Source: Microbacterium sp.
GTDB taxonomy: Bacteria > Actinomycetota > Actinomycetes > Actinomycetales > Microbacteriaceae
Direction: 5' to 3'
DNA length: 64,000 nucleotides
Assembly: GCF_031178445.1 (NCBI RefSeq)
Contig: NZ_JAPSIY010000001.1
Coordinates: 248,001-312,000 of the forward strand
The stretch's first letter is position 1. Each line of letters opens with the position of its first letter. Shown here one piece after another: positions 1-8,277 of the stretch. The notes below the pieces were generated by a model, which was given only the letters and a program-made list of their open reading frames with translations, was not told the origin of the DNA and did no database searches. A program made the translations under genes and the position numbers.

Positions 1-611
1 ACCATCCGGGTGAGGTTCAGCCCGCCGGCATCCGACGGGGTCACGAATCCGGTGAGCGTCACAGCCGCGCCGTCGTAGGTCTCGGGCCGGGTGGCGGTGG
101 CGAACGCGCTGGCCCACTCTCCGACGCCGAAGGTGGTGGTGTCGGCGACGCCGAGCGTCACGTCGTCGGCGCCGGCGAACAGAGCGGTGGTCTCGCCGGC
201 GCGCGACATCGCCAGCTCGGCCGACAGCGACGCCGGCGGCAGCACGAGGGCGGCGAGCACCACGCCGGAGGCGATCACCCCGCCGCTGACTGTGGCTGCG
301 GCTCCCAGGCTGCGGCGACGCGATGCGGCGGCATCCGTTTCCGCGGTGCCGTGGTCCGTGGTGCCGTGATCGTGATCGTGCTCCTGCTCGGCACCAAGCG
401 GAAGCGTGCACGACCAGATCGCGGCGATGATCGTCAGAGCCGCAGCGGCACACGCGAACCACACTGTCTCGGGACTGACGTACAGGGTGAGCCGGCCGGT
501 CAGGCCGAGGCCGAGCGTGACGACCGCCACGATCGTCGCCAGGCCCACACCCAGCCATCGGGAGCTCAGAGCTCGGAGGCGAGCGGAGGACGGGTCGCGG
601 GGGTCAGCCAA
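1..611 (-). CDS. TIGR03943-family membrane protein, 3' end outside window
   Basis: About 203 residues are visible before the gene runs off the left edge. Three hydrophobic segments lie near residues 14-35, 40-60 and 90-112, with a His/Asp run (HDHDHGTTDH) between the second and third, followed by a hydrophilic domain. The start is read as TTG at 611, because it gives an 8-nt overlap with the permease ahead and no better codon precedes the first membrane segment. TIGR03943 (DUF1980, YcgQ-like) proteins are regularly paired with COG0701 permeases and are often zinc-controlled. Here the pair follows a Zur-type regulator, so a role in zinc or zinc-dependent metabolism is inferred; the molecular function is unknown. 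Confidence 0.8.
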   Translation of the reverse strand, partial: MADPRDPSSARLRALSSRWLGVGLATIVAVVTLGLGLTGRLTLYVSPETVWFACAAAALTIIAAIWSCTLPLGAEQEHDHDHGTTDHGTAETDAAASRRRSLGAAATVSGGVIASGVVLAALVLPPASLSAELAMSRAGETTALFAGADDVTLGVADTTTFGVGEWASAFATATRPETYDGAAVTLTGFVTPSDAGGLNLTRM

Positions 612-1650
612 GGACGTTCACCCCCAGCCCGATCGCGCAAGAGGTGAGCACCACGACGCCGACCACGCCGGCGAGAATCCGAGCCGTGAACGTCGTGCGC
701 AGCAGAGCGAGCATCTTCACGTCGACGAGCGGCCCGACGAGCAGGAAGGCGATGAGAGCGCCCGACGAGAACGTCGAGGCGAACGACAGCGCGAAGAAGG
801 CGTCGACGTTCGAGCAGATCGCCACCGTCATGGCCAGTGCCACCATCGCAACGATCGAGAGCACGGGATTCGAGCCCACCGCCAGAAGCACGTCTCGCGG
901 CACCAGCACCTGCACCGCCCCGGCAAGCGCCGAACCGATCACCAGTGCCGGCATGACTGCGCGCAGCTCGATGAGGAACTGGGTGAGGCTGCGCCGCACC
1001 GGCGTGCCGGGCTCATGCGCGACGTGCGCGCAGGTCGCGACGAAGCGCTCGGTGAGCATGCCCTCCTGATCGGCGCGGCGGCTGTATATCCAGCCGATGA
1101 GGTTGGCGATCAGGTAGCCGCCGACGAGACGGGCGACGAGGATGCCGCCGTCCCAGCCGAACGCGGCGTGGGTGGTCAGGATGACGATCGGATTCACGAT
1201 CGGCGCGGCGATGAGGAACGTCATCGCCTCAGCCGGTGCGAGTCCGCGCATCATCAGGCCGCGGGCGAACGGCACGTTTCCGCACTCGCACACGGGGATG
1301 AACATGCCCAGCAGCGAGAGCACGGCGCGGCGAGCCCAGGCGTTGCGCGGCAGCCAGCGCTGCACGGCATCGGCGGGCAGCCACACCTGCACGACGATCG
1401 ACAGCACGACGCCGAGGATCACCCAGGGCAGCGCCTCGATGAGCACGCTCAGCGCGAGGGTGAGCCCGTCCTGCGCGCGGGTGGGCAGCGAGGCGGCGAA
1501 CAGCGTCGGTGCGAGCTGATCGATGAGCACGAGCACCGCCACGACGGCGGCGCCGATGCCGAGCGCCGCTGACACCGGCAGGCGACGGCTCGCCTGCCGA
1601 CGCGAAGCCGTGGCCGCGCGGGGCGCCTCCTGCTGCGGGGCAGTCGTCAC
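604..1650 (-). CDS. COG0701 permease (DUF318 family)
   Basis: A 348-residue integral membrane protein with about eight to ten hydrophobic segments. The family signature FIPVCECGNVPFARG sits near residue 125 and a second Cys-containing repeat (VAICSNVDAFFALSFA) near residue 285, as expected for the two-repeat permease fold. The chosen start is GTG at 1650, because it overlaps the stop of the Zur-type gene by 4 nt (GTGA); longer open frames upstream lie inside that gene. Members move metal or metalloid species or small thiol-bound cargo, but the substrate of this subgroup is not established. The gene order zur-permease-TIGR03943 implies zinc-responsive expression. Confidence 0.85.
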   Translation of the reverse strand: MTTAPQQEAPRAATASRRQASRRLPVSAALGIGAAVVAVLVLIDQLAPTLFAASLPTRAQDGLTLALSVLIEALPWVILGVVLSIVVQVWLPADAVQRWLPRNAWARRAVLSLLGMFIPVCECGNVPFARGLMMRGLAPAEAMTFLIAAPIVNPIVILTTHAAFGWDGGILVARLVGGYLIANLIGWIYSRRADQEGMLTERFVATCAHVAHEPGTPVRRSLTQFLIELRAVMPALVIGSALAGAVQVLVPRDVLLAVGSNPVLSIVAMVALAMTVAICSNVDAFFALSFASTFSSGALIAFLLVGPLVDVKMLALLRTTFTARILAGVVGVVVLTSCAIGLGVNVLG

Positions 1651-2111
1651 TCCGCTTCTCCCGCGGGGGCGGCATCTGCGAGACCCGATCCTGTGCCGTC
1701 GGCGCCGGCCGCACCGGCATCCTGACGGTTGGCGCAGGTGGCGCACAGGCCGAAGATGTCGACAACATGCTCCGCGTCGCGGAAGCCGTGCAGAGCGGCA
1801 GTGCGCTTGGCCCACTGCTCGACGTCCTTCGCCTCGATCTCGACGGTCAGTCCGCAGGAGCGGCAGATGAGGTGGTGGTGGTGCTCCTGCGTGATGCAGG
1901 CGCGGTACAGCGCCTCGCCCTCGGGGCTCTGCAGCGAGTCGGCCTCGCCGGACGCCGCGAGTCCGGCCAGAGCGCGATAGACGGTCGCCAGGCCGATGCC
2001 GGTGTTCGCCAGCCGCAGTTCGGCGTGCAGGGTCTGGGCGCTCACGAAGCCACGGGCGTCCGCGAGCGCATCGCGCACGCGCTCCCGCTGCCAGGTGTTC
2101 CGCTGAGCCAT
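1647..2111 (-). CDS. zur: Fur-family zinc regulator (Zur-type)
   Basis: A 154-residue Fur-fold repressor. The N-terminal winged helix covers about residues 7-65 (TLHAELRLANTGIGLATVYRALAGL). The metal-binding half shows HHHHLICRSCG at 77-87 and CATC at 123-126, the two CxxC pairs of the structural zinc site. I call it Zur rather than Fur from the neighbours: a znuACB operon carrying a Zur-type palindrome lies 3 kb away on the same strand, and the next two genes are the zinc-associated permease and TIGR03943 pair. The stop codon overlaps the permease start, so the three genes are probably co-transcribed. The tail after residue 130 is Ala/Gly/Asp-rich and looks disordered. Confidence 0.85.
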   Translation of the reverse strand: MAQRNTWQRERVRDALADARGFVSAQTLHAELRLANTGIGLATVYRALAGLAASGEADSLQSPEGEALYRACITQEHHHHLICRSCGLTVEIEAKDVEQWAKRTAALHGFRDAEHVVDIFGLCATCANRQDAGAAGADGTGSGLADAAPAGEAE

Positions 2112-2166
2112 GCTCCGAGTCTAGGCCGAGCGGGATCAGGGAGCGCTGGGAGAGGGACTCAGCCGA

Positions 2167-2216
2167 ATACGACGAACGGGTGGCGGAAGATCGACTCCAG
2201 CCACCCGTTCGCGTAT
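2167..2216 (-). terminator. hairpin between the DivIVA-like gene and zur
   Basis: A 12-bp perfect stem (CGAACGGGTGGC at 2173-2184 with its complement at 2200-2211) closes a 15-nt loop. A further four pairs (2167-2170 with 2213-2216) extend it past a small bulge. It lies just beyond the stop of the DivIVA-like gene and before zur, so it probably ends the upstream transcript. There is no clear T run, which is common in high-GC actinobacteria. Confidence 0.6.
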
Positions 2217-2233
2217 GCGGGATGCCGCGGGGC

Positions 2234-3559
2234 TCAGGCCTGGGACTCGTCCTCGACGAGCTCGACGTCCTCGTCGAGCAGCTCCTCGAGCTCGTCATCG
2301 ACGTCGGATGCCGCGGCACTCGACGCACCGGCGGCCGGTCCGGTCAGTACGCCCTCCGGACGGATCAGCTCGCGCACCTCGGCCATGAAGCTGTTCAGCT
2401 GCTGCTGCTGCCAGCGCAGCTGACGGGTGCGGTCCTCGGCATCGCGCAGAGCACCGGTCGCGTGGGCGGTGACGGTCTCGACGATCTTCTGCGCCTTGGC
2501 GCGGGCGCGGTCGAGGGTCTCGCCGGCCTTGACCTTCGCGTCGGCCTCGATCGCCTGCGCCTGCGAACGCATCAGCCGCTCGTAGTCCTCTGCCTTGGCC
2601 GAGATGCGCTGCGCGTGCTCGAGCGATGCCGCGACCTGCTCGTTGGCGTCGCTGGTGATGCGCTCGGCGTGGGCGACGGCCTGGTTGTGCAGCACGAGGA
2701 ACTCCTGCTGCGCGTCATCCTGCCTGCGGGTGAGCGTCTCCTCGAACTCCAGCACGCGGGCGTTCATCTCGCGCACGTCGCGCTCGGCGGCGGCACGCTG
2801 ATCGGTGGTCTCGCGGGTGACCATCGCCCGCAGGGCCGCAGCCCCCTTCTCGGCTTCGGTGCGCAGCGTGGCGGCCTCACGCTCGGCCTGCACGACTTTC
2901 TCGGCGGCGTGCGCGGCCTCGCGCTCGATGCGGGCCTCGTGCGCGGTGTACTCGGTGTCGATCTTGAGGCGCACCTGCGCGGCGTCGTGCTCAGCCTGCT
3001 CGCGGATGCGTGCGACATCCGCCTCCAGCTCGGCGCGCTTGGCCTCGGCCTCCTCGCGGGCGGCCTCCAGCAGCCGCTCTGCCTGGGTCGCGGCGTTGTG
3101 GATCAGCACGCTGGCCTGCTCCTCGGCCACGCGCAGCACGGCCTCGAACTGCTGCCTGCTCTGCGGCTCGTCGGCGTCAGAAGGAGCCTCGCTCAGCTCG
3201 GCGGCAAGCGTCGCCACCTGAGCGGCGGCATCCTCTGCCTGGGCGCGCACCGCGGCCAGCTCGTCCTCGAGGCGAGCGACGCGCTCCTCGCTCTCGGCGC
3301 GAAGCTCCTGCAGCTCGGCCTCGCTCTGCTCACGCGCCTCCTCGACCTCCGCGCGGCGACGCGCATCGGCCTGTTCGAGGTCGGCGGAGATCCGCTTCAG
3401 CTGGTCGCGCAGCGTGGCGACCGCTGCGTCGACCTCGCCCTTGTCGTACCCGCGGAACGCCTGCGTGAACGAGGCCTGCTCCTTACCCGGCGCCGTGGTC
3501 AGCAGCTGGTCGAAGAAGTCGCCGTTCTGCGCGTTGTCGGAATCGTGCGTCTCGCTCAC
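2234..3559 (-). CDS. DivIVA-domain long coiled-coil protein
   Basis: A 441-residue protein with an N-terminal DivIVA-like segment (SFTQAFRGYDKGEVDAAV near residues 30-47). About 350 residues of almost continuous Ala/Glu/Arg-rich coiled coil follow, then an acidic tail ending near DDELEELLDEDVELVED. DivIVA/Wag31 proteins mark negatively curved membrane at poles and septa and organise apical growth in actinobacteria. This one is longer than typical Wag31 and lacks its usual division-cluster neighbours, so it is probably a paralogue with a scaffolding role. The start is GTG at 3559, with AAAGGTGA eight bases ahead. It sits between the zur group and znuACB, with a hairpin behind it. Confidence 0.8.
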   Translation of the reverse strand: MSETHDSDNAQNGDFFDQLLTTAPGKEQASFTQAFRGYDKGEVDAAVATLRDQLKRISADLEQADARRRAEVEEAREQSEAELQELRAESEERVARLEDELAAVRAQAEDAAAQVATLAAELSEAPSDADEPQSRQQFEAVLRVAEEQASVLIHNAATQAERLLEAAREEAEAKRAELEADVARIREQAEHDAAQVRLKIDTEYTAHEARIEREAAHAAEKVVQAEREAATLRTEAEKGAAALRAMVTRETTDQRAAAERDVREMNARVLEFEETLTRRQDDAQQEFLVLHNQAVAHAERITSDANEQVAASLEHAQRISAKAEDYERLMRSQAQAIEADAKVKAGETLDRARAKAQKIVETVTAHATGALRDAEDRTRQLRWQQQQLNSFMAEVRELIRPEGVLTGPAAGASSAAASDVDDELEELLDEDVELVEDESQA

Positions 3560-3615
3560 CGGACGTCACCTTTCTCAAGAATTCGTGCCCCCGGGATACA
3601 TGATGTCATCTCCCG

Positions 3616-4470
3616 TCAGGTGCGTTGAACGCGCTGCCGGAAACGCTGCACCATCCAGCATCCGCCGTAGATGAGGAACGAGATGGTGGTGATGTACGGG
3701 CTCACAGGCAGAGTGCCGGCCAGCGCCAGCAGGATGCCGCCCACCGCCGAGACGAAGCCGAACAGCGCCGCGAGCAGCGGCACAGCCACGGGACCGGCGC
3801 TGACGCGCATCGCCGCGGCCGCCGGCGTGACCAGCAGCGCCATGACCAGCAGGGCGCCGATGATGTGCACGCTCACCGCGACGATCAACCCGAGCAGCAC
3901 CATGAACACCAGGCTCACAGTGCGGGTGGGTACGCCTCGAGCGGCGGCGGATTCGGGGTCGAGTGAGTCGAAGCGCAGCGGATTCCACATCAGCAGCAGA
4001 CCGGCCAGCACCACGACGCTGATCCCGATCAGCCACCCGAGGTCGGGGCTGGAGACGGACACGATCTGACCCGTGAGCAGGCCGAAGCGGTTGGCGCTGC
4101 GCCCTTCGTAGAGAGAGAGGAAGAGGATGCCGAGGCCCAGGCCGAACGGCATCAGCACGCCGACGATCGAGTTGCGGTCGCGTGCCTTGGCGCCGAGCAC
4201 GCCGATCAGGATCGCGGCGACCAGCGCGCCGCCGATGGAGCCGGCCACCACGCTGCCGCCGAACAGAAGCGCCGCCGCGGCGCCGGCGAACGAGAGCTCG
4301 CTGACGCCGTGCACGGCGAAGGCCAAGTCGCGCTGCATCACGAACACGCCGACGAGACCGCCGACGAGGCCGAGGACGGCCCCGGCGATGAGCGAGTTCG
4401 ACAGCAGGACGAGCAGGGCGCCGTAGTCCTGGAACGAGAAGACGTCGCCCCAGTCGACGAAGTGGTTCAT
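3616..4470 (-). CDS. znuB: zinc ABC transporter permease ZnuB
   Basis: A 284-residue membrane subunit of the ABC-3 family with about eight hydrophobic segments. It contains the family stretch LAFAVHGVSELSFAGAAAALLFG (residues about 49-71) and VHIIGALLVMALLVTPAAAA (about 200-219). It forms the transmembrane pore through which ZnuA-delivered zinc enters the cytoplasm, powered by ZnuC. Its ATG overlaps the znuC stop by 4 nt (ATGA), so it is translationally coupled as the last gene of znuA-znuC-znuB. Manganese permeases of the same family are the main alternative, but the His-rich binding protein and the upstream Zur-type site favour zinc. Confidence 0.9.
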   Translation of the reverse strand: MNHFVDWGDVFSFQDYGALLVLLSNSLIAGAVLGLVGGLVGVFVMQRDLAFAVHGVSELSFAGAAAALLFGGSVVAGSIGGALVAAILIGVLGAKARDRNSIVGVLMPFGLGLGILFLSLYEGRSANRFGLLTGQIVSVSSPDLGWLIGISVVVLAGLLLMWNPLRFDSLDPESAAARGVPTRTVSLVFMVLLGLIVAVSVHIIGALLVMALLVTPAAAAMRVSAGPVAVPLLAALFGFVSAVGGILLALAGTLPVSPYITTISFLIYGGCWMVQRFRQRVQRT

Positions 4471-5309
4471 GCGTGCGCTCCGGATGCGGCGTCATCGTCG
4501 TGCTCGTGGTGCGTCTCGGCATCCGGCACGCCCACGACGACCAGGCGGTCGCCGGCGCGGAGCACGAACACCGGGGTTCCGTACAGGTCGGTCAGCACGC
4601 GGCTCTGCAGCACCTCATCGGGGGTGCCGAGCACGAACCGGCCACCGGCGATGTACAGGATGCGGTCGACGCGGTCGAGGATCGGGTTGATGTCATGCGT
4701 GACGAAGAGCACAGCGGCGCCGCGTTCGCGCCGCTCGCGGTCGATGATGTCGGTCACACCGCGTTGATTGGCGAGGTCGAGGTTCGACAGCGGCTCGTCG
4801 CACAGCAGCAGCGAGGGCTCGTCGGCGAGGGCCTGGCCCACGCGCAGCCGCTGCTGTTCCCCGCCCGAGAGCATCCCGACGCGACGGTCCGCGTAGTGCG
4901 CGGCGCCGACTCCGGCGAGCAGTTCATCGACCCTGGCCCTGTCTCCGCGACGCGGCACGGGCAGGCCGAAGCGGGTGCCCTGCACGCCGAGGGCGACGAG
5001 GTCGCGGGCGCGCATGCTGGTGTCGGGCGGCAGCGGCCGCTGCTGCGGGATGTATCCGATGCGCGGGTTGCCGCGGCGGGCGGGTGAGCCTCCCACGCGG
5101 ATGCTGCCGCTGGACAGCGGCTGCAGCCCCAGGACGGCGCGCAGCAGTGTGGTCTTGCCCGACCCGGACGGTCCGAGCACGGCGATGAACTCGCCAGGCT
5201 GCACCTCGAGATCGAGCCCGGCCCACAGCTCGCGGTCACCGCGGCGCAGCGCAGCGCCCTGAATGCGGAGGATCGGCTCAGCGCTGATCGACTCGGCGCC
5301 CTGGCTCAC
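4467..5309 (-). CDS. znuC: zinc ABC transporter ATPase ZnuC
   Basis: A 280-residue ABC ATPase with a full motif set: Walker A GPSGSGKTT at about 46-54, Q-loop YIPQQ near 84, signature LSGGEQQR near 145, Walker B LLLCDEP near 165 and the switch histidine in FVTHD near 197. It energises zinc import with ZnuB. The C-terminus is His/Asp-rich (ETHHEHDDDAA), which may bind metal. I start it at GTG 5309, which overlaps the znuA stop by 4 nt; the longer open frame would reach into znuA. It belongs to the znuACB operon. Confidence 0.92.
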   Translation of the reverse strand: MSQGAESISAEPILRIQGAALRRGDRELWAGLDLEVQPGEFIAVLGPSGSGKTTLLRAVLGLQPLSSGSIRVGGSPARRGNPRIGYIPQQRPLPPDTSMRARDLVALGVQGTRFGLPVPRRGDRARVDELLAGVGAAHYADRRVGMLSGGEQQRLRVGQALADEPSLLLCDEPLSNLDLANQRGVTDIIDRERRERGAAVLFVTHDINPILDRVDRILYIAGGRFVLGTPDEVLQSRVLTDLYGTPVFVLRAGDRLVVVGVPDAETHHEHDDDAASGAHA

Positions 5310-6313
5310 TTCTCGAGCGCGTCGGCGAGGCTCTGGATCGCGTCGTGCATCCACTCAGCGTACGACTGATCCGCCTCGAGCAGCTCGGAGAAGGTCACGA
5401 CGGGGATCCCTGCCGCCTCGGCGGCATCCTCGACCTTGTCTGTCTCCGCTCCCCCGGTCTGCGCGTTGGTGAGCACGGCTTCGACGCCGCCGTCCTCGAT
5501 GAGCTGCAGCGCCGCGAGGAGCGTGGCGGGGGCAACGTCGTTGCCCTCCTCCACGGCGGAGCTGAACCCTTCGGGCGTCGCGTCGTCGAGTCCGGCCGCT
5601 GCAGCCAGGTAGCCGGGAAGCGGCTCGGTCATGAAGACCGGCGTTCCCTCGAGAGCGGTGTGCAGCTCGTCGAGCTCGCTCTCGATGCCCTCGAGCTCGG
5701 AGATCAGCTTCTCGGCGTTGGCCGTGTAACCGTCCTTGCCCTCCGGGTCGGCCTCGCCGAGGTCCGCGGCGACCTGCTCGACCACGTGGATGATCGTGTG
5801 CGGATCGAACCAGACGTGCTCGTTGAAGCCCTCGATGTGGTCGTGGCCCGCGTGATCGCCCTCTTCCTCGGCGTGGGCGTGCTCGTCGTCGGCGTGAGCG
5901 TGCTCGTCGTCGGCGTGAGCGTGCTCCTCGGCGTGGTCGTGTCCGTCCTCGCTGCCAGGGAAGTCGTGCGAGAACTCGGCAGCCGTGATGACGACCGCAT
6001 CCGAACCATCGCGCAGCTCCTCGATGAAGCCGTCGTAGCCTCCGCCGTTCTCGATCACCAGGTCGGCCTGCTGGACTGCGAGGCGATCGCGTGCGGTCGC
6101 CTCGTACGAATGCGGATCCTTCTCGGCGGAGTCGATCAGGCTCGTGACGTCGACCCGGTCTCCGCCCACCTCCGCCGCCAGCGCCCCGTAAACGTTCGTC
6201 GAGGCGACGACGCGCAACTTGCCGTCGTCAGCGGCGCCGGGTGCGGAGGAGCATCCGGCGAGCACGATGACGGATGCGGCGGCAAGCGCGAGAGCGGCGT
6301 GGGACTTCTGCAT
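5306..6313 (-). CDS. znuA: zinc-binding lipoprotein ZnuA
   Basis: A 335-residue cluster A-I substrate-binding lipoprotein. The signal peptide ends in the lipobox VLAGC with Cys21 as the lipidated residue. It captures zinc outside the membrane and passes it to ZnuB. Expected metal-site regions are visible: DPHSYEAT near 66-73, EHVWFDPH near 165-172 and a later His/Asp/Glu set. Between them, residues about 123-160 form the flexible His/Asp/Glu-rich loop typical of zinc rather than manganese proteins, here partly built from tandem HADDEHA units. It is the first gene of znuACB, and a perfect TGAGAATCATTCTCA palindrome lies 20 bp upstream of the ATG. Confidence 0.93.
   Translation of the reverse strand: MQKSHAALALAAASVIVLAGCSSAPGAADDGKLRVVASTNVYGALAAEVGGDRVDVTSLIDSAEKDPHSYEATARDRLAVQQADLVIENGGGYDGFIEELRDGSDAVVITAAEFSHDFPGSEDGHDHAEEHAHADDEHAHADDEHAHAEEEGDHAGHDHIEGFNEHVWFDPHTIIHVVEQVAADLGEADPEGKDGYTANAEKLISELEGIESELDELHTALEGTPVFMTEPLPGYLAAAAGLDDATPEGFSSAVEEGNDVAPATLLAALQLIEDGGVEAVLTNAQTGGAETDKVEDAAEAAGIPVVTFSELLEADQSYAEWMHDAIQSLADALEK
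5872..5938 (-). repeat. tandem repeat encoding the ZnuA His-rich loop
   Basis: A 21-nt unit (GGCGTGAGCGTGCTCGTCGTC on the plus strand) is repeated in frame with a partly diverged third copy. It encodes the HADDEHA-type units of ZnuA. Being in frame, copy-number change would alter the number of metal-binding histidines without breaking the gene. Confidence 0.7.
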
Positions 6314-6332
6314 GCATCCAACCTAATGCATA

Positions 6333-6347
6333 TGAGAATCATTCTCA
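6333..6347. promoter_or_regulatory. Zur-type operator in front of znuA
   Basis: TGAGAATCATTCTCA is a perfect 7-1-7 palindrome, closely resembling the actinobacterial Zur consensus TGAAAATNATTTTCA. It is centred 27 bp before the znuA ATG, where bound Zur would block transcription when zinc is sufficient. The palindrome is seen directly; binding is inferred. Confidence 0.85.
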
Positions 6348-6386
6348 ACAAAGGCGCCACCCTGGCCACCCCGCCCATCCTCACGT

Positions 6387-6451
6387 GAGAATTGCCTTGC
6401 CGCTTGAGAATGGCGCTGGCAGTGCGATTCTCAGGCGGCAAAGCAATTCTC
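6387..6451. repeat. 65-bp near-perfect inverted repeat with GAGAAT/ATTCTC ends
   Basis: Two 25-nt arms (6387-6411 and 6427-6451) match as reverse complements at 23 of 25 positions and enclose a 15-nt spacer. Each arm starts and ends with GAGAAT or ATTCTC, the half-site found in the Zur box 40 bp away. It lies between the glucosidase stop and the znuA promoter. It could be the glucosidase terminator, an extended metal-regulator binding array, or a small palindromic repeat element; no T run follows on the minus strand. Confidence 0.6.
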
Positions 6452-6478
6452 GGGGGCGGGGAACACGAAGTGCGACCG

Positions 6479-8155
6479 TCAGTCGTCCGGGGCGAGCCAG
6501 ACGGTGCACTCACCGGGAAGGGCGGCTCCGGAGACGGGCGTGCTTGCGAGCACGACGTGCTCGGCATCCGCCCCGAGATCGAAGGATTCGGCGCCGAAGT
6601 TGGCCACGACCTGCCAGCCGTTCGGACGAGCGAAGCGCAGCACGTCGACGCGGTCGGTCTTCAGCCACTCGAGACTCTCGCCGGTCTGCAGCCGGTGCCG
6701 CAGGCGCAGCGCATCCCGATACAGCGACAGCGTCGATGAGGGATCACCCGCGAGCACATCCACCGCGTGCTGCGCGAACCAAGCCGGCTGCGGCAGGTGC
6801 GCGCCGCCGGAACCGAAGCCGAATGATGATCCGTCCGCTGTCCACGGCAGCGGGACGCGGCATCCATCGCGTCCCAGGCCGTCGAACTCTGCACCGCGGA
6901 AGAAGGCGGGATCCTGACGCTGTGCCGGGGTGATGTCGGCCACCTCGTGCAACCCCAGCTCCTCCCCCTGATAGACGTACGTGCTGCCGGGCAGGCCCAG
7001 CAGCAACAACGTCGTCGCGCGCGCTCGGCGCAACCCGCCCTCGCGGTCGAGCTGTTCCTCCGGCCCGCCGGCAGCGACCCACTCGGTGCCCTGCTTGACG
7101 TGCCGGCCGTTCAGCGGCTGCAGCCCGTATCGGGTGGCGTGCCGGGTCACGTCGTGGTTCGAGAGCACCCACGTGGTCGAAGAGCCGCTGAGCGTCGCCT
7201 GCGCGAGGTTGTCGGCGATGATCCGGCGGAACTCCACCGCATCGAAGTCGGCCACCAGCAGGTCGAAGTTGAACGCCTGCCCGAGCCCCTCCGCCGACGC
7301 GTACTTCGCTCGGCGCTCTGGAGTACTCACCCACGCCTCAGCGACGGCGGTCCGCGGCGGATCGTACGAATCGAACACCTGGCGCCATTCGGCGTAGATC
7401 TCGTGCACGTCGTCTCGGTCGATCAGCGGGTGCGAGCCGTCCTGCGGCAGCAACGCCAGCTCGGCGCGGCTGGGCAGCGGGTCGCTCAGGTCCTTCGTGA
7501 GCATGTGCGCGACGTCGATACGGAACCCGTCGACTCCGCGATCCGACCAGAAGCGCAGTGTCTTCAGGAAGTCAGCACGCACCTCCTCGTTGTCCCAGTT
7601 GAGGTCGGGCTGCTCGACCGCGAAGTTGTGGAAGTACCACTGCCCGTCGTCGACGCGCTCCCACGCGGGGCCGCCGAACACCGACACCCAGTCGGTCGGC
7701 GGTTGCGAGCCGTCGGGACCTGTCCCCTCGCGGAAGATGTACCGATCTCGCGCCTCGGAGCCGCGGCCTGCGGCGAGCGCCTCCTGGAACCACTCGTGCC
7801 GATTCGAGGTGTGGTTGGGCACGATGTCGACGATGACGCGGATGCTCCGCGCGTGCAGCGCCTCGACCATCGCGTCGAAGTCGTCGAGGGTCCCCAGTCG
7901 CGGATCGACATCCCGGTAGTCATCGACGTCGTATCCACCGTCGGCGAGCGCGGACGGGTAGAACGGGCTCAGCCACACCGCGTCGATGCCCAGTTCGGCG
8001 AGGTAGTCGACTCTGGACAGGATCCCGGGAAGGTCGCCGATCCCATCGCCGTTCGCGTCGGCGAAGCTGCGCGGATAGATCTGGTAGACCACCGCCTGAC
8101 GCCACCACGCCGCGACTTCGTCGGTGTGCTTCTGGTCGGGAACCGTGTCGGTCAT
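6479..8155 (-). CDS. GH13 alpha-glucosidase
   Basis: A 558-residue cytoplasmic GH13 enzyme with no signal peptide. The catalytic set is present: the nucleophile in GFRIDVAH, the acid/base Glu in VAEAW, and the transition-state Asp in LSNHDVTRH, plus the N-terminal VVYQIYPRSFAD and DIVPNHTS signatures. Its layout and length fit oligo-alpha-glucosidases that cut short maltose or isomaltose-type sugars; trehalose synthase is less likely from length. The ATG at 8155 is chosen because AAGGAGCG lies 10 bases ahead; the open frame continues upstream without family similarity. It follows the 2-oxoacid dehydrogenase operon after 122 bp and probably has its own promoter. Confidence 0.9.
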   Translation of the reverse strand: MTDTVPDQKHTDEVAAWWRQAVVYQIYPRSFADANGDGIGDLPGILSRVDYLAELGIDAVWLSPFYPSALADGGYDVDDYRDVDPRLGTLDDFDAMVEALHARSIRVIVDIVPNHTSNRHEWFQEALAAGRGSEARDRYIFREGTGPDGSQPPTDWVSVFGGPAWERVDDGQWYFHNFAVEQPDLNWDNEEVRADFLKTLRFWSDRGVDGFRIDVAHMLTKDLSDPLPSRAELALLPQDGSHPLIDRDDVHEIYAEWRQVFDSYDPPRTAVAEAWVSTPERRAKYASAEGLGQAFNFDLLVADFDAVEFRRIIADNLAQATLSGSSTTWVLSNHDVTRHATRYGLQPLNGRHVKQGTEWVAAGGPEEQLDREGGLRRARATTLLLLGLPGSTYVYQGEELGLHEVADITPAQRQDPAFFRGAEFDGLGRDGCRVPLPWTADGSSFGFGSGGAHLPQPAWFAQHAVDVLAGDPSSTLSLYRDALRLRHRLQTGESLEWLKTDRVDVLRFARPNGWQVVANFGAESFDLGADAEHVVLASTPVSGAALPGECTVWLAPDD

Positions 8156-8277
8156 GCGGGATGCGCTCCTTCGCTCGGCTTCGCCCCGTACGCTACGTGC
8201 GCGGCGGCGGCCGCGCCAGCCCCCTTGACGCCACCGGCCGGGCACGCGACGGGTCGGCGTGATCAGACAGGCGCAGC

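Noticed and set aside
406..1572. Long plus-strand open frame opposite the permease
   Set aside because: His/Arg/Glu-rich shadow typical of antisense frames in high-GC DNA; no family pattern.
604..2328. One 574-residue minus-strand open frame
   Set aside because: Only its C-terminal 348 residues are the permease. The N-terminal part is an alternative frame of the Zur gene and its upstream spacer.
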